64,000 nucleotides of DNA, taken from positions 774,444-838,443 of the forward strand of contig CAVYIY010000006.1 of NCBI GenBank assembly GCA_963768775.1. The letters run 5' to 3'. Below are positions 1 to 8,737 of the stretch, piece after piece (position 1 is the first letter of the stretch; each line of letters opens with the position of its first letter). The notes under the pieces are model-generated. The model was given only the letters and a program-made list of their open reading frames with translations. It did no database searches and was not told the DNA's origin. The position numbers and the translations under genes were made by a program. The DNA is from FEN-33 sp963768775 (GTDB taxonomy: Archaea; Thermoplasmatota; Thermoplasmata; Methanomassiliicoccales; UBA472).

Positions 1-958
1 TCAATGAGAGTGATGGACCAATCTCCGCTGCAGTCAAGGTAGCGTTGTCAACTACGGCAGAGAGCATATTGACCCAGTACAAGCCGTAGGGTGGGATCTG
101 TACGAAAAACCAGATGATCAAAGGCGAAAGGCCTGTTCCGAGAAGAATGAGTGCGGCGACGAAGATGAAAACCTTCACTGCCCTGAGGATAACACTTCGA
201 AGAGTTTCCGAATACTCCGGCTGCCCAGAGCTGCACGCCGCTGTTCCATCGTCCTTATTGTCATCGCCATTGGGCTTGCGATCGCGCTCATCGTCTTTCT
301 CGCTTTGTCTGGAGATTCTCCTCCCTATCCATATTGCGCCAAAAAGCGCTAGAGCCAGCACGCCAATGATTACCTCAATCCCGACGATATCAATGAGATA
401 GAAGAAACCTGCAAAATAAGGTGCGCCTGCCAGCTTATTGATTGCAATCGTTGACAAAGGCTCGCCAAGCGGTGTTAAAGCAGCCCCTAAACCAACCGCG
501 AAGCATGCTATGATAGTCAGATCGATTTTGACTTTGCGTTCGTAGGGACAGGCCAAAACAATCTCTGCCAAGATTACCGAGGCAACGATTACGGAGATTA
601 TGCTCGAGATGAGACCTAGCAACGTAATAATCACGAATATGAAGGCCTTTGGACCCAGCTTTATTGATAGGCGGCTTATCCCGCGATAGAATGGCTTATT
701 GAAGTAATGTATTGCGAGACCCGCCACAAGAACAATCTGGAAGATACCCAGTGGGATACCCCCGATCAAAACGGGAGCCGTCAGAGCTTCCCCTATAACG
801 CCCAGGCTCCAGAGGCCTGAGATGGTCATGGCGGCAATGCCCATGAGCAAGAAGAAGGGTTCGAGATTTCGCTCCACCACTTTGACTTTGAAAGGTAGAA
901 TAAGCACTAGAGCTAGGATGGAAAAAAGGCCTATTGCTACCGGAATATCAACGGCCAT
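1..958 (-). CDS. DUF1646-like membrane transporter, C-terminus cut by window edge
   Basis: The minus-strand frame opens with ATG at 958 and stays open to the window edge (319 codons). The product is nearly all hydrophobic, starting MAVDIPVAIGLFSILALVL, with about eight membrane segments and one charged loop near codons 219-248 (SEKDDERDRKPNGDDNKDD). A segment reading LGAALTPLGEPLSTIAINK resembles the conserved ALTPLGEPL signature of ion-transporter-superfamily permeases. I recognise it as the DUF1646 family of putative cation transporters; substrate is unknown. The start is chosen because no upstream in-frame ATG with coding character is seen. The gene is separate from the ABC operon behind it by a 0.6-kb gap. 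Confidence 0.75.
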   Translation of the reverse strand, partial: MAVDIPVAIGLFSILALVLILPFKVKVVERNLEPFFLLMGIAAMTISGLWSLGVIGEALTAPVLIGGIPLGIFQIVLVAGLAIHYFNKPFYRGISRLSIKLGPKAFIFVIITLLGLISSIISVIVASVILAEIVLACPYERKVKIDLTIIACFAVGLGAALTPLGEPLSTIAINKLAGAPYFAGFFYLIDIVGIEVIIGVLALALFGAIWIGRRISRQSEKDDERDRKPNGDDNKDDGTAACSSGQPEYSETLRSVILRAVKVFIFVAALILLGTGLSPLIIWFFVQIPPYGLYWVNMLSAVVDNATLTAAEIGPSLSL

Positions 959-1569
959 GGGGAACGAACCAGTAACGCAGGTTCACGTAGTTAATGACTC
1001 CTTCTGGAGGAATTATTACAGAAAGATGATGTGTTCCTGGAAGAATGATATAAATAACATTTATCCAATATCGCCTAAATTGCATAAAAATTCTTCTTAT
1101 AGGCTGTCACTGTATAGGAGCTCCCCCGATATTCGCAAACCTCATAAGTGAAATCCTTAAGGGCAGCGGGACAAGGGTGGGTTCGAGATTCCAAAGAACA
1201 TGATGTCATCCCTCTCCACTTGACTCCGGACGTCGCCACCCTCTAATTGAAATGCCTCAATCCAATGCAACGACCAATGCGATAAGATCCACTTAACGCG
1301 ATGATCGTTCCAGATGAACCAATTCCCTATGATGCGTCATAGAAACTAAGCCAATCGGCATCATGCACATTCTGACAGGGGAAGGGGAGGAGGCAAAGAA
1401 TTCTATGCTGCGCGACCAACTGCGCCTCACGAATAGTACCAGATAAGAAGGTGCCAGCATTACTTCGACGAGTCACCTGGTTCTTCATCCTGGTGCGTCA
1501 AGAACATCAATTATGCTTCTTCTAAGAAACCAGTATTCTCGGGTCTTAAATAAAACAGATATCGTAAAT
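959..1569. other. intergenic stretch without recognisable gene
   Basis: About 610 bases of mixed composition, with an AT-rich part at 1040-1110 that probably holds the promoter of the DUF1646 gene. Short open frames exist, but none has a plausible start or protein-like composition. I see no tRNA fold, repeat array or clear stem-loop. Confidence 0.5.
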
Positions 1570-2349
1570 TCAATAGAGCCTCTCCATTGTCCCCTTTGAG
1601 CGGGCGAGGTGCTCGAATATCCTTAGCATCACGTATCCCAACAGAATCGCCACCACACCGACCAAGGCCTCAAGGGTCAGAAGGCCGGACACATCCATGA
1701 TCGATGCACCGCTCACTGCCGCCCTGGCAGCCTCTGTGCCGTAGGTCATCGGCATGGCATAGGAGATCGGCTGCAGGAATGCCGGCAGGTAGGATATTGG
1801 GAAGTTCACACCGTTGAACAGCAGGCCGATGAACAGGAAGATGTTGGCGATGACCATCGAGGTCCTGAGATACATGCCGAGCGAGCTGAGCATCAGCCCG
1901 AACCCGGTCATGGCGAAGGTCGTCATCAGGACCACCACGGCGAGGGTAAGCAGGTTCGCAGAGGAGAAGTCCACGCCGAACACGAAAGCCGCATAGAAGA
2001 AGGCGATCGCCACCGTCGCCAGGCCGTTCACGATCTGGAACATCGCCCTTCCCACGAAGATGGAGATCCGATTGGCCGGCGAGACCAGTATGGCCAGCAA
2101 TGTGCCCTGCTCTTTCTCCTCGCCAGTGATGTTGCAGACGGCGAAGATGGAGACATAGGCGACGCTCTGCAAAGCGTTCCCCACGGCCACGAAAGCGACC
2201 GAGACCTCGGGGTTATTGACATATGTCGCTACGTAGACGAAGAATGCGATGTGGAAGAGGGACATGGTGAACAACTGCATGATCCACAATCCTGGGCTCA
2301 ACCATGCGAATAGCGCGCGTTTGGCCAGCACCGCCGAGCTCCAGAACAC
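1570..2349 (-). CDS. ABC-2 type transporter permease (distal gene of exporter operon)
   Basis: About 259 residues with six predicted membrane helices and the ABC-2 permease pattern: EEKEQGTLLAILVSP in the first cytoplasmic loop and a late segment PFLQPISYAMPMTYGTEA-like ('yAMPMTYG') typical of drug/lipid exporters. It would form the second permease subunit beside the gene at 2382. The given start is GTG at 2349. An ATG at 2380 sits just after the upstream stop and would be the natural coupled start, but it reads MTEYLRQSPPG in another frame, while the in-frame path upstream of 2349 meets a TGA. A one-base indel in the C/G run near 2350-2362 would join them, so the N-terminus may be frameshifted. 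Confidence 0.8.
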   Translation of the reverse strand: MFWSSAVLAKRALFAWLSPGLWIMQLFTMSLFHIAFFVYVATYVNNPEVSVAFVAVGNALQSVAYVSIFAVCNITGEEKEQGTLLAILVSPANRISIFVGRAMFQIVNGLATVAIAFFYAAFVFGVDFSSANLLTLAVVVLMTTFAMTGFGLMLSSLGMYLRTSMVIANIFLFIGLLFNGVNFPISYLPAFLQPISYAMPMTYGTEAARAAVSGASIMDVSGLLTLEALVGVVAILLGYVMLRIFEHLARSKGTMERLY

Positions 2350-2381
2350 CCGGAGGGGATTGGCGAAGATACTCCGTCATC

Positions 2382-3170
2382 TCAGTACCTCCCCAGATTC
2401 GCATCCCTGCGAGCCCGGTAATCCACCTGCTTGAAAAGCCAGACTGCTATCACCAAGTAGCAGGCCGACAGCAAGCCCATTATCGCCAGGTCGCCCCAAT
2501 AGCCTGGTGCCAAGCCCCAGGAATAATCGCTCAGGGCGGAGTAGCGTATGGCATCGATGCCCCAGGTGGGGCCAAGCATGAATGCCAGCGGATGGGTCCA
2601 GAACGGCAGCAGGGCGATCGGAAACATCGTACCGGTTCCCACATAGATCGGGAACTCCAGCCCGTTGGTGAGCACGCTGGCGGAGCGGGTGAGCACGAAG
2701 GCGCTGCTGAACACCAGGCCGAGACAGGCCAATGATATCAATGTCATTATGAACGCCAGCAGGAACAACGGCGTATCATAGAGGTTGAGAGGGGTCTGGA
2801 AGACCGTCACCGCTATCACCAGGATGAACAGCCCGTTGAGGATGCCGATCATGCTGTTCCAGATCGCCCGGCCGGCGATGATCCAGATTATCGGCGTGGG
2901 CGTGGCGAGAACTCCCTCCAATGTGCCCCACCATCTTTCCGACTGGATGGAGAAGCCTGAAGCGTACAGGGTGTTGCCCCACATCCCCATCATCCCTCCG
3001 CCCAGGATGGCGTAGAGTACGACGTTGCCGCTTGTGGAACGGAACAGCATCAGCGCCACCAGGGTCAGGACGAACGGCGCGATGATGTTCGGGATCAGCC
3101 ATTGCGGGTCGGCGAAGAAGTGCAGCGCCTGATGCCTGAAAGCTGACCACATCGCTCGAAACCTAGCCAT
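2382..3170 (-). CDS. ABC-2 type transporter permease
   Basis: About 262 residues with six membrane segments; RWWGTLEGVLATPTP is the coupling-loop motif of ABC-2 permeases and PIALLPFWTHPLAFMLGPTW the late conserved loop. The start ATG at 3170 (MARFRAMWSAF) overlaps the end of the ATPase gene by eight bases, as expected for an operon; a start at 3197 would overlap further. It pairs with the ATPase upstream and the permease downstream as a heteromeric exporter. The substrate cannot be told from sequence. Confidence 0.85.
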   Translation of the reverse strand: MARFRAMWSAFRHQALHFFADPQWLIPNIIAPFVLTLVALMLFRSTSGNVVLYAILGGGMMGMWGNTLYASGFSIQSERWWGTLEGVLATPTPIIWIIAGRAIWNSMIGILNGLFILVIAVTVFQTPLNLYDTPLFLLAFIMTLISLACLGLVFSSAFVLTRSASVLTNGLEFPIYVGTGTMFPIALLPFWTHPLAFMLGPTWGIDAIRYSALSDYSWGLAPGYWGDLAIMGLLSACYLVIAVWLFKQVDYRARRDANLGRY

Positions 3171-4150
3171 GCCCTTCCACCAGCCACAGATAGGCATCCT
3201 CCAGTGTCGGCTCCTTCACCTTGACGCCTATGACGTTGCTTCCCTGCAGCTTGCTTGCAACTCTGGTCAGCATCTCGCCGACATCGGACACCTGCACCCT
3301 GAGCACCTGCTTGTCCTCGCACATGCATCGCGCTGACCGCTTTGACTCCAGGTATCGATCTGACCGCATCCAGCTCGGTCTCGGTCAGCCCGAATGCCTC
3401 CACCTCGATGACCGAGGTGTCCCTGATCAGGTCCTTCAATCTCGCGGGAGTGTCCAACGCCAAGATCCGGCCGTGAGCGATCACCCCGAGCCGGTTGCAT
3501 AGCTCGTCCGCTTCGTACATGTAGTGGGTGGTGAGCAGAATCGTCTTCCCTGCCTGCTGCAGCTCCTTGACCATGTTCCTGGTGTCCCTCGCCGCCTGCG
3601 GGTCCAGGCCGATTGTCGGCTCGTCCATGAATATCAATTCCGGATCATGTATGATGCCCTTGGCGATATGCAGGCGCTGCTTCATGCCGCGGGAGTAATC
3701 CTCGACGCGCTCGTCCGCTCGGTCTTGGAGACCAACGGCCTTAAGCACCTCGTTGATGCGCTTTTCGCGCTCCAGTATCGGAACGCCATAGAGGTCGGCG
3801 AAGTACCTGAGGTTCTGCCGGCCGGTGACGCGATAGTAAAGCCCCCTCTCGCCTCCGAGGATGAGGCCGATGCGCTTGCGCACCTCCTGAGATTGGCTGA
3901 GGACGTCGTACCCCAATACTTTGACCTTCCCCGAGGTGGGCAGGAGCAGGGTGGTGAGCACCTTGATGACCGTGGTCTTGCCGGCGCCGTTCGGGCCGAG
4001 GAGGCCGAAGAGCTCGCCCCGCTTGACCTCGAAGCTGATGTGGTCGACCGCGACGGTCTCCTTTCGCTTCTTCCGGATCAAGCCAGTGCTGGAGCGATAG
4101 ACCCGCACCAGGTCCTCGACTGAAATGATGGTCTCGTCTTTATCTGACAT
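3163..4150 (-). CDS. ABC transporter ATP-binding protein (frameshifted near the C-terminus)
   Basis: ATPase subunit of the exporter. Walker A is LLGPNGAGKTT, the signature is DYSRGMKQRLHIAKG, Walker B LIFMDEPTIGLD and the H-loop LLTTHYMYEA. The frame that starts MSDKDETIISVEDL loses its homology after VSAMHV; the family-like tail CEDKQVLRVQVSDVGEML ... EDAYLWLVEGHG is in another frame and ends at 3163. Joining the two at about 3320-3328 gives a normal 329-residue DrrA-like ATPase, so one indel interrupts the gene. First gene of the ATPase-permease-permease operon; a NikR-like regulator gene lies 86 bases upstream on the same strand. Confidence 0.85.
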
Positions 4151-4236
4151 CGTCCTACAACCCCTCGAAACCTTAGCTGGATATCAACCTTTCTCAGGCA
4201 AGGGCGAGAGAGCGACATTTCGACTGATGGCGAGGA

Positions 4237-4620
4237 CTAAGACTGCACAAATTTCACGTAGTTGATCATGTCGTCCTTCTGGAAGGACGTCACCATCTGC
4301 TGGACCAGCCTTGCCTCCCCCCGGATGATGAAGACCTCCAGGCACTTGTTGCTCTTCAGGTGCGAGTGAATCTGGGTGGGAGTGATCTGTTGGAAGTCAT
4401 GTTTCAGCGCGTCCAGCACCGGAGCATTGTGCGAACTGTGGACGACGATAAGGACCCCTTCCACCTCCCCCTTCAGTGACTCGCGGTCCCGCACCTCCGC
4501 CTCCGCGCAGCGCAGGGCCACCCTCATGGCCTCGCTCCTTCCGGAAAGACCGTTCGCCTTCTGAAGGTGGTCCAGGGAGCGGAGGTTCTCCTCGCTCAAC
4601 GAAATCGAGATGATGGACAT
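4237..4620 (-). CDS. NikR-like CopG-family metal-responsive regulator
   Basis: A 127-residue protein from ATG at 4620 (MSIISISLSEENLRSLDHLQ): an N-terminal ribbon-helix-helix DNA-binding domain (residues 1-45) followed by an ACT-like regulatory domain. The segment IHSHLKSNKCLEVFIIRG aligns with the NikR metal site (H-x-H ... CLE), and VVHSSHN supplies the upstream histidine. Known NikR proteins bind nickel through one upstream His, two His and one Cys, and repress transport genes. Here the next genes downstream are an ABC-2 exporter, suggesting metal-dependent control of that exporter (inference). An upstream extension to 4767 has no support. Confidence 0.8.
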   Translation of the reverse strand: MSIISISLSEENLRSLDHLQKANGLSGRSEAMRVALRCAEAEVRDRESLKGEVEGVLIVVHSSHNAPVLDALKHDFQQITPTQIHSHLKSNKCLEVFIIRGEARLVQQMVTSFQKDDMINYVKFVQS

Positions 4621-4823
4621 CCTATGCAAGATGGAAAGCGTCCTATCTGTTCTTTGCGCCTTGGCGGTCGCATCGATCCGTCTGACGGGATTCGTGTGCC
4701 CTGGCAAGTCCAAGTGCAGACTCAGCGCGAAGGCAATGCGGCTTAATCTCGAAATCGAGCCTGTCATCGCTATTAAAATATCCAGGCAATGAGAATATTA
4801 GCCCATCAAGAGGAGATGAGAGA

Positions 4824-5738
4824 TTGGCAAAAGGGCTAGACCTCCACAAGGCGATCGATTCGTTCCGGGTTGCTCCGGGGAAAACGATCAAGCTCAAAGA
4901 GCATGACACGGAATGGAACGGCATGGAGGGGCTGGGTAAGGTTGAGAAGGATTCGATTAAAGAGCAGGCGGACGACCTGCTCGAGGAAAGCGTGAAGGAG
5001 CTTGCAGAGGCGCAGGGATTACTCTGGGCCAACAATCGCCATTCGCTTCTGGTGATCCTCCAAGGCATGGACGCGGCCGGCAAAGACAGCATCATCAAGC
5101 ACGTCATGTCGGGGATCAACCCCCAGGGGTGTCAGGTCACCAGCTTCAAGGTGCCTTCAGAGGAGGAGCTGGACCATGATTTCTTTTGGCGCTATTCGAA
5201 GGCCCTGCCGGAACGGGGCCGCGTCGGCATCTTCAACCGCTCCTATTACGAGGAGGTTCTCGTCGTCAAGGTGCATCCGAAACTATTGGAAAGGCAGCGA
5301 TTGCCAAACGGAAGGCTGGAAAAGGATTTCTGGCAGTCCAGATATGAGGACATCAACGCATTCGAGAGGCATCTTGCCCGGAACGGCACGCTCATCGTCA
5401 AGTTCTTCTTGAACGTCTCCAAAGAGGAGCAGAAGAAGCGCCTCCTGGAAAGGACAGACGACCCGGCGAAGCGCTGGAAGTTCTCGGCGGCCGACCTTGC
5501 CGAGCGCAAGTATTGGGATTCCTATATGAAGGCTTTCGAAGAGGCGATCAACTCGACCAGCACCGAGAGCGCGCCCTGGTTCATCATCCCGGCCGACCAC
5601 AAATGGATTGCCCGATCGGTAGTGGCCAGCATCCTCGCTTCCGCTATCGGGACGCTCAAGCTCGAGTACCCTAGGCTGACCGACGAGAAGAATCGTGAGC
5701 TGGAAGAGGCGCGCAAGCGGCTGATGTCCGAGACGTGA
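4824..5738 (+). CDS. ppk2: polyphosphate kinase 2 family protein
   Basis: 304 residues, starting at TTG 4824 with a strong Shine-Dalgarno AGGAGATGAG just before it (4811-4820). PPK2 enzymes move phosphate between polyphosphate and nucleoside mono- or diphosphates. Walker A is GMDAAGKDS (residues 81-89), followed by the PPK2 hallmarks FNRSYYEEVLVVKVHP and the lid FLNVSKEEQKKRLLERTDDP. Length fits a single-domain PPK2. It is transcribed divergently from the regulator gene at 4620. Whether it acts on AMP, ADP or GDP cannot be read from the sequence. Confidence 0.9.
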   Translation: MAKGLDLHKAIDSFRVAPGKTIKLKEHDTEWNGMEGLGKVEKDSIKEQADDLLEESVKELAEAQGLLWANNRHSLLVILQGMDAAGKDSIIKHVMSGINPQGCQVTSFKVPSEEELDHDFFWRYSKALPERGRVGIFNRSYYEEVLVVKVHPKLLERQRLPNGRLEKDFWQSRYEDINAFERHLARNGTLIVKFFLNVSKEEQKKRLLERTDDPAKRWKFSAADLAERKYWDSYMKAFEEAINSTSTESAPWFIIPADHKWIARSVVASILASAIGTLKLEYPRLTDEKNRELEEARKRLMSET

Positions 5739-5765
5739 GGACATCATCCAGAAGAGCCAGACCGC

Positions 5766-7544
5766 TTAGACGATCCTCTCCAGCTGGTCGATGAACTCCT
5801 TGGCCTGCTCCATCCCCTTCTGCCAGAACTCATCTGTGTAGATGTCGAAGCCGATCTCCTTGGCCAGTTCGGTGGGAGAGCGGCTCGACCCCGCCGACAG
5901 GAGCTTTCTGAGCTTGGGGACGAAGCTCTCCCCTTCCTCCCGGTACAGCCGGTAGAGGGAGAAGACGAAGAGCTGGGCGAACACGTAGGGATAATTGTAG
6001 AAGCGGTAGTTGGGGATGTAGTAGTGCATCTTCATGGTCCACTCCCAGCGCATCTCCGGCAGCCAATCCATTGCGTCGCCGTAGACCGAATCCCGGGCGG
6101 CCACCCATAAGTCTGACACCGTCTCGCCGTCCAGGAACTTGCCCGCTTGCACGCTGTCGTACATGCTCCTCTCGAAGAAGTAGCGGGCGGTGACCTGGAA
6201 CGCGGCCATACCGAACTCGTCCATGATCGTCGCCAGCACCGCCTGCCTCTCCGCGTCGCTCTTCGCCGCCTGGAGCAGACAATCGGTCAGAAGCAGCTCC
6301 CCGAAGATGCTGCCGCATTCGGCGATGCAGCTGCCGATCTCGTAATTGCTCGGCTTCTGCGCCCTCGACCCCAGATAGGCATGGACGCCGTGGCCGAGCT
6401 CGTGCGCTTGCGTGTAGACGTCGTTGATGGTGCCATTGAACGATTGCATGATGAAAGCGGACTTGCCTGCAAGCCAGGTGCTGCAGAACGCTCCGCTCTC
6501 CTTGCCCTTGCGCACCTCGCCGTCGATGTGGCGCTTCTGGTACATCTCGTCCACGTACTCCCCGAATTGCCGGTCGAAGCGGGAATAGGCGGAAACGATC
6601 AGCTTCCGGGACTCGTCCCAATCATAAACCTTGCTCGGCGCGGAGGGGAGGGGCGCGATCACGTCCCAGTTGCCCAGCTTAGGCAGGTTCATCAGCTTCG
6701 CCTTGAGCCGGAGGTAGCGGCGGTACAGGTCCACGTTCTTCATCATGGTGCGCATCAGCGCGTCTATCGCCCCCTGGTCGATGTCGTTGGCGATCAAGCT
6801 CTGGGTCATGGGGGTGGGATACTTGCGCCATTCGCACATGTGCAAATGGTCGGAGCAAATGGCACGGATGGCGCTCGACCATACGATATGGTCCTTGCTC
6901 AGGTCGTGGTAGACCACCTGGTTGGCCTGCTTCCGCAGCGTTCGATCGTGATGCTGGTAGAAGCTGATGATTTCCCCGTAGGGCAGCGTCCTCTCCTTCC
7001 CGTCGACCATCAATTCAAAGGTGCGGGTGCTGAGCCAGTCGCCTTGAAGCTGCGACCAGGCATGGACGCCGTTCTGGTCCTTGGCCATCACCAGCCGCTC
7101 CTCGGACTCGGAGAGCAGATGCGGGATCACCCGGTAAGCTCGTTCAAGGTAGTGCTTGTATTCCTTCACGGCCGGATCGTCGATGATCGCGGGATTGGAA
7201 GCGAGCAGCCTGCCCATCTCGATGTCCATGAACGCCAGCTGCTGACCGATCCTGGTGCCTGCCTTGCGCGCTGCATTGTGAAGATGCTGGGACACGACAT
7301 CGGTGGTATCGGCGGAGTAGCGGAGGGCGCAATAGCTCAGGATGCCCTCGATGTCCAAGCTTAACTTGTCCTTCTCCTCCAGGAGCTGCAGGAGGCCTTT
7401 GGCGTCCAGGGAGACGATCTTCCCTTGATACTTCTCCCTCCAGCGACCGGCCTGCTGCACGGCCTCCTCCAATCTCTTTACGATCCAATCCGGTTCAGTG
7501 CTTTGCACGAGCTGTGACAGGTCCCATCTCATCGCTTCTGACAT
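5766..7544 (-). CDS. pepF: oligoendopeptidase F family zinc peptidase (M3)
   Basis: 592 residues, the usual size for M3B oligopeptidases, cytoplasmic (no signal peptide). The zinc motif is AHELGHGVHAY near residue 381, with the downstream glutamate in EIGSCIAECGSIFGE about 25 residues later, as required for the third ligand. The C-terminal half carries FNYPYVFAQLFVFSLYRLY, a conserved M3B stretch. It degrades short peptides. It runs convergently with ppk2, leaving 27 bases between stops, and is preceded by a zinc-ribbon membrane gene on the same strand. Confidence 0.93.
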   Translation of the reverse strand: MSEAMRWDLSQLVQSTEPDWIVKRLEEAVQQAGRWREKYQGKIVSLDAKGLLQLLEEKDKLSLDIEGILSYCALRYSADTTDVVSQHLHNAARKAGTRIGQQLAFMDIEMGRLLASNPAIIDDPAVKEYKHYLERAYRVIPHLLSESEERLVMAKDQNGVHAWSQLQGDWLSTRTFELMVDGKERTLPYGEIISFYQHHDRTLRKQANQVVYHDLSKDHIVWSSAIRAICSDHLHMCEWRKYPTPMTQSLIANDIDQGAIDALMRTMMKNVDLYRRYLRLKAKLMNLPKLGNWDVIAPLPSAPSKVYDWDESRKLIVSAYSRFDRQFGEYVDEMYQKRHIDGEVRKGKESGAFCSTWLAGKSAFIMQSFNGTINDVYTQAHELGHGVHAYLGSRAQKPSNYEIGSCIAECGSIFGELLLTDCLLQAAKSDAERQAVLATIMDEFGMAAFQVTARYFFERSMYDSVQAGKFLDGETVSDLWVAARDSVYGDAMDWLPEMRWEWTMKMHYYIPNYRFYNYPYVFAQLFVFSLYRLYREEGESFVPKLRKLLSAGSSRSPTELAKEIGFDIYTDEFWQKGMEQAKEFIDQLERIV

Positions 7545-7643
7545 CTTAGAACGCCTCGTGTTACTCAGAGATATGACGATAGAATGGGAGAACCTTAATT
7601 ATGATTTCTGCCTCGCGGGACGCAGGGATCGTCGGTCGGCAGG

Positions 7644-7940
7644 TCAGCGAATCGAGCGGTACAGATAGAAGCTGAAGAGCATCACCATAATACCGAAGCC
7701 GATCATTATCAATCCAGCATAGTCGGTCATCTTCTGATAATTATAGCTGCCGAACAGCGCCAGGACGACGCCGATGAAGAAGAGGAGCATCCCAATCATC
7801 AGCAGGACGATGCAGCTCGAAAGCCCTGGCTCTTTGACGATGTTCTCTCCGATCCTACCCTCGATTACAGGAATGCCGCAGTTGCTGCAATAGAACGCAT
7901 TGGGCTGATTCTCCGCTCCGCACTTGCTGCACGCGACCAT
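7644..7940 (-). CDS. zinc-ribbon membrane protein, function unknown
   Basis: 98 residues. The N-terminus is a zinc ribbon (CSKCGAENQPNAFYCSNCG, two CxxC pairs), followed by two predicted transmembrane helices (residues about 42-65 and 74-93). Such 'zinc_ribbon_2 plus membrane' proteins are common in archaea and have no assigned role. It is 100 bases upstream of pepF and could be cotranscribed. Confidence 0.75.
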   Translation of the reverse strand: MVACSKCGAENQPNAFYCSNCGIPVIEGRIGENIVKEPGLSSCIVLLMIGMLLFFIGVVLALFGSYNYQKMTDYAGLIMIGFGIMVMLFSFYLYRSIR

Positions 7941-8062
7941 CCGTCTTCCTCAGGCTACAAATAAGAACATAGAACTTGTCTGATAATCTATTCGGTCGAT
8001 TAGGCCGGAACAAAAAGATAATGTACCCGGGATTGGAAGGACTATTCGGATGATGTGATTCG

Positions 8063-8725
8063 ATGAAAGAGATCTCCTTCCAAGGGTGGAATTATCTTGA
8101 ATATCCGGGAAAGGTGCCTGTAGGATTGGTCCTGGTGCATCAGATCATGGGCCTGGACGATTATACCAGATCAGTGGCAACTCAACTTTCCGATGCTGGT
8201 TATTGGGTATTGGCAGTCGACCTTTTTAGAGGAAAGCATCCCGATTCGTTCCAGGCGGGCATGCAGATCCGGGACGGAATCAAGAAGGAGGAGGCGCAGG
8301 AGGCGCTCTCCGTCGGTTGGCACCTACTTCGCGAGCGAGTCGGTAGCGGGGGAAGGATCGGCACCATCGGCTTCTGCATGGGCGGTGGGTTCGCATTGTA
8401 CGGGGCATGCCATGAGGACTTCGATTTCTGCATCGATTTCTACGGCATGATCGAGAATACCGAGGAAGTGGAGAAGCTGAAAGGACCGACGATTCTGATG
8501 CTCGGTTCCCTGGATGAACGGATCACGCCTTGGGCTTTTTCATCTCTGCTGCCGATGATGGCGAAGAAGCAGAAGAGGGTAGATGTTCACCTCTATCCGA
8601 ACGCGAAGCATGCCTTCCACCAACCGGGCCGGGAGGGATATGACGCCGTGGCGGCAAAGGACGCCTGGGCCAAGACCCTCAGGTTCCTCGAGGAACGCCG
8701 TAGCGAAGTGGTCCAGGCGAAATGA
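8063..8725 (+). CDS. dienelactone hydrolase family protein
   Basis: 220-residue alpha/beta hydrolase. The nucleophile is Cys105 in GTIGFCMGGG, as in dienelactone hydrolases, with the acid in GSLDERITP and the histidine in YPNAKHAFH, giving a complete Cys-Asp-His triad. Length is normal for the family. The natural substrate is unknown; relatives hydrolyse lactones and small esters. It stands alone on the plus strand between two minus-strand genes. Confidence 0.85.
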   Translation: MKEISFQGWNYLEYPGKVPVGLVLVHQIMGLDDYTRSVATQLSDAGYWVLAVDLFRGKHPDSFQAGMQIRDGIKKEEAQEALSVGWHLLRERVGSGGRIGTIGFCMGGGFALYGACHEDFDFCIDFYGMIENTEEVEKLKGPTILMLGSLDERITPWAFSSLLPMMAKKQKRVDVHLYPNAKHAFHQPGREGYDAVAAKDAWAKTLRFLEERRSEVVQAK

Positions 8726-8737
8726 GACTGGATGAGC

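Noticed and set aside
6147..7364. Long open frame on the plus strand opposite the M3 peptidase
   Set aside because: It is the mirror of a GC-rich coding frame; the product is leucine/valine/histidine-rich without motifs, while the minus strand encodes a complete zinc peptidase.
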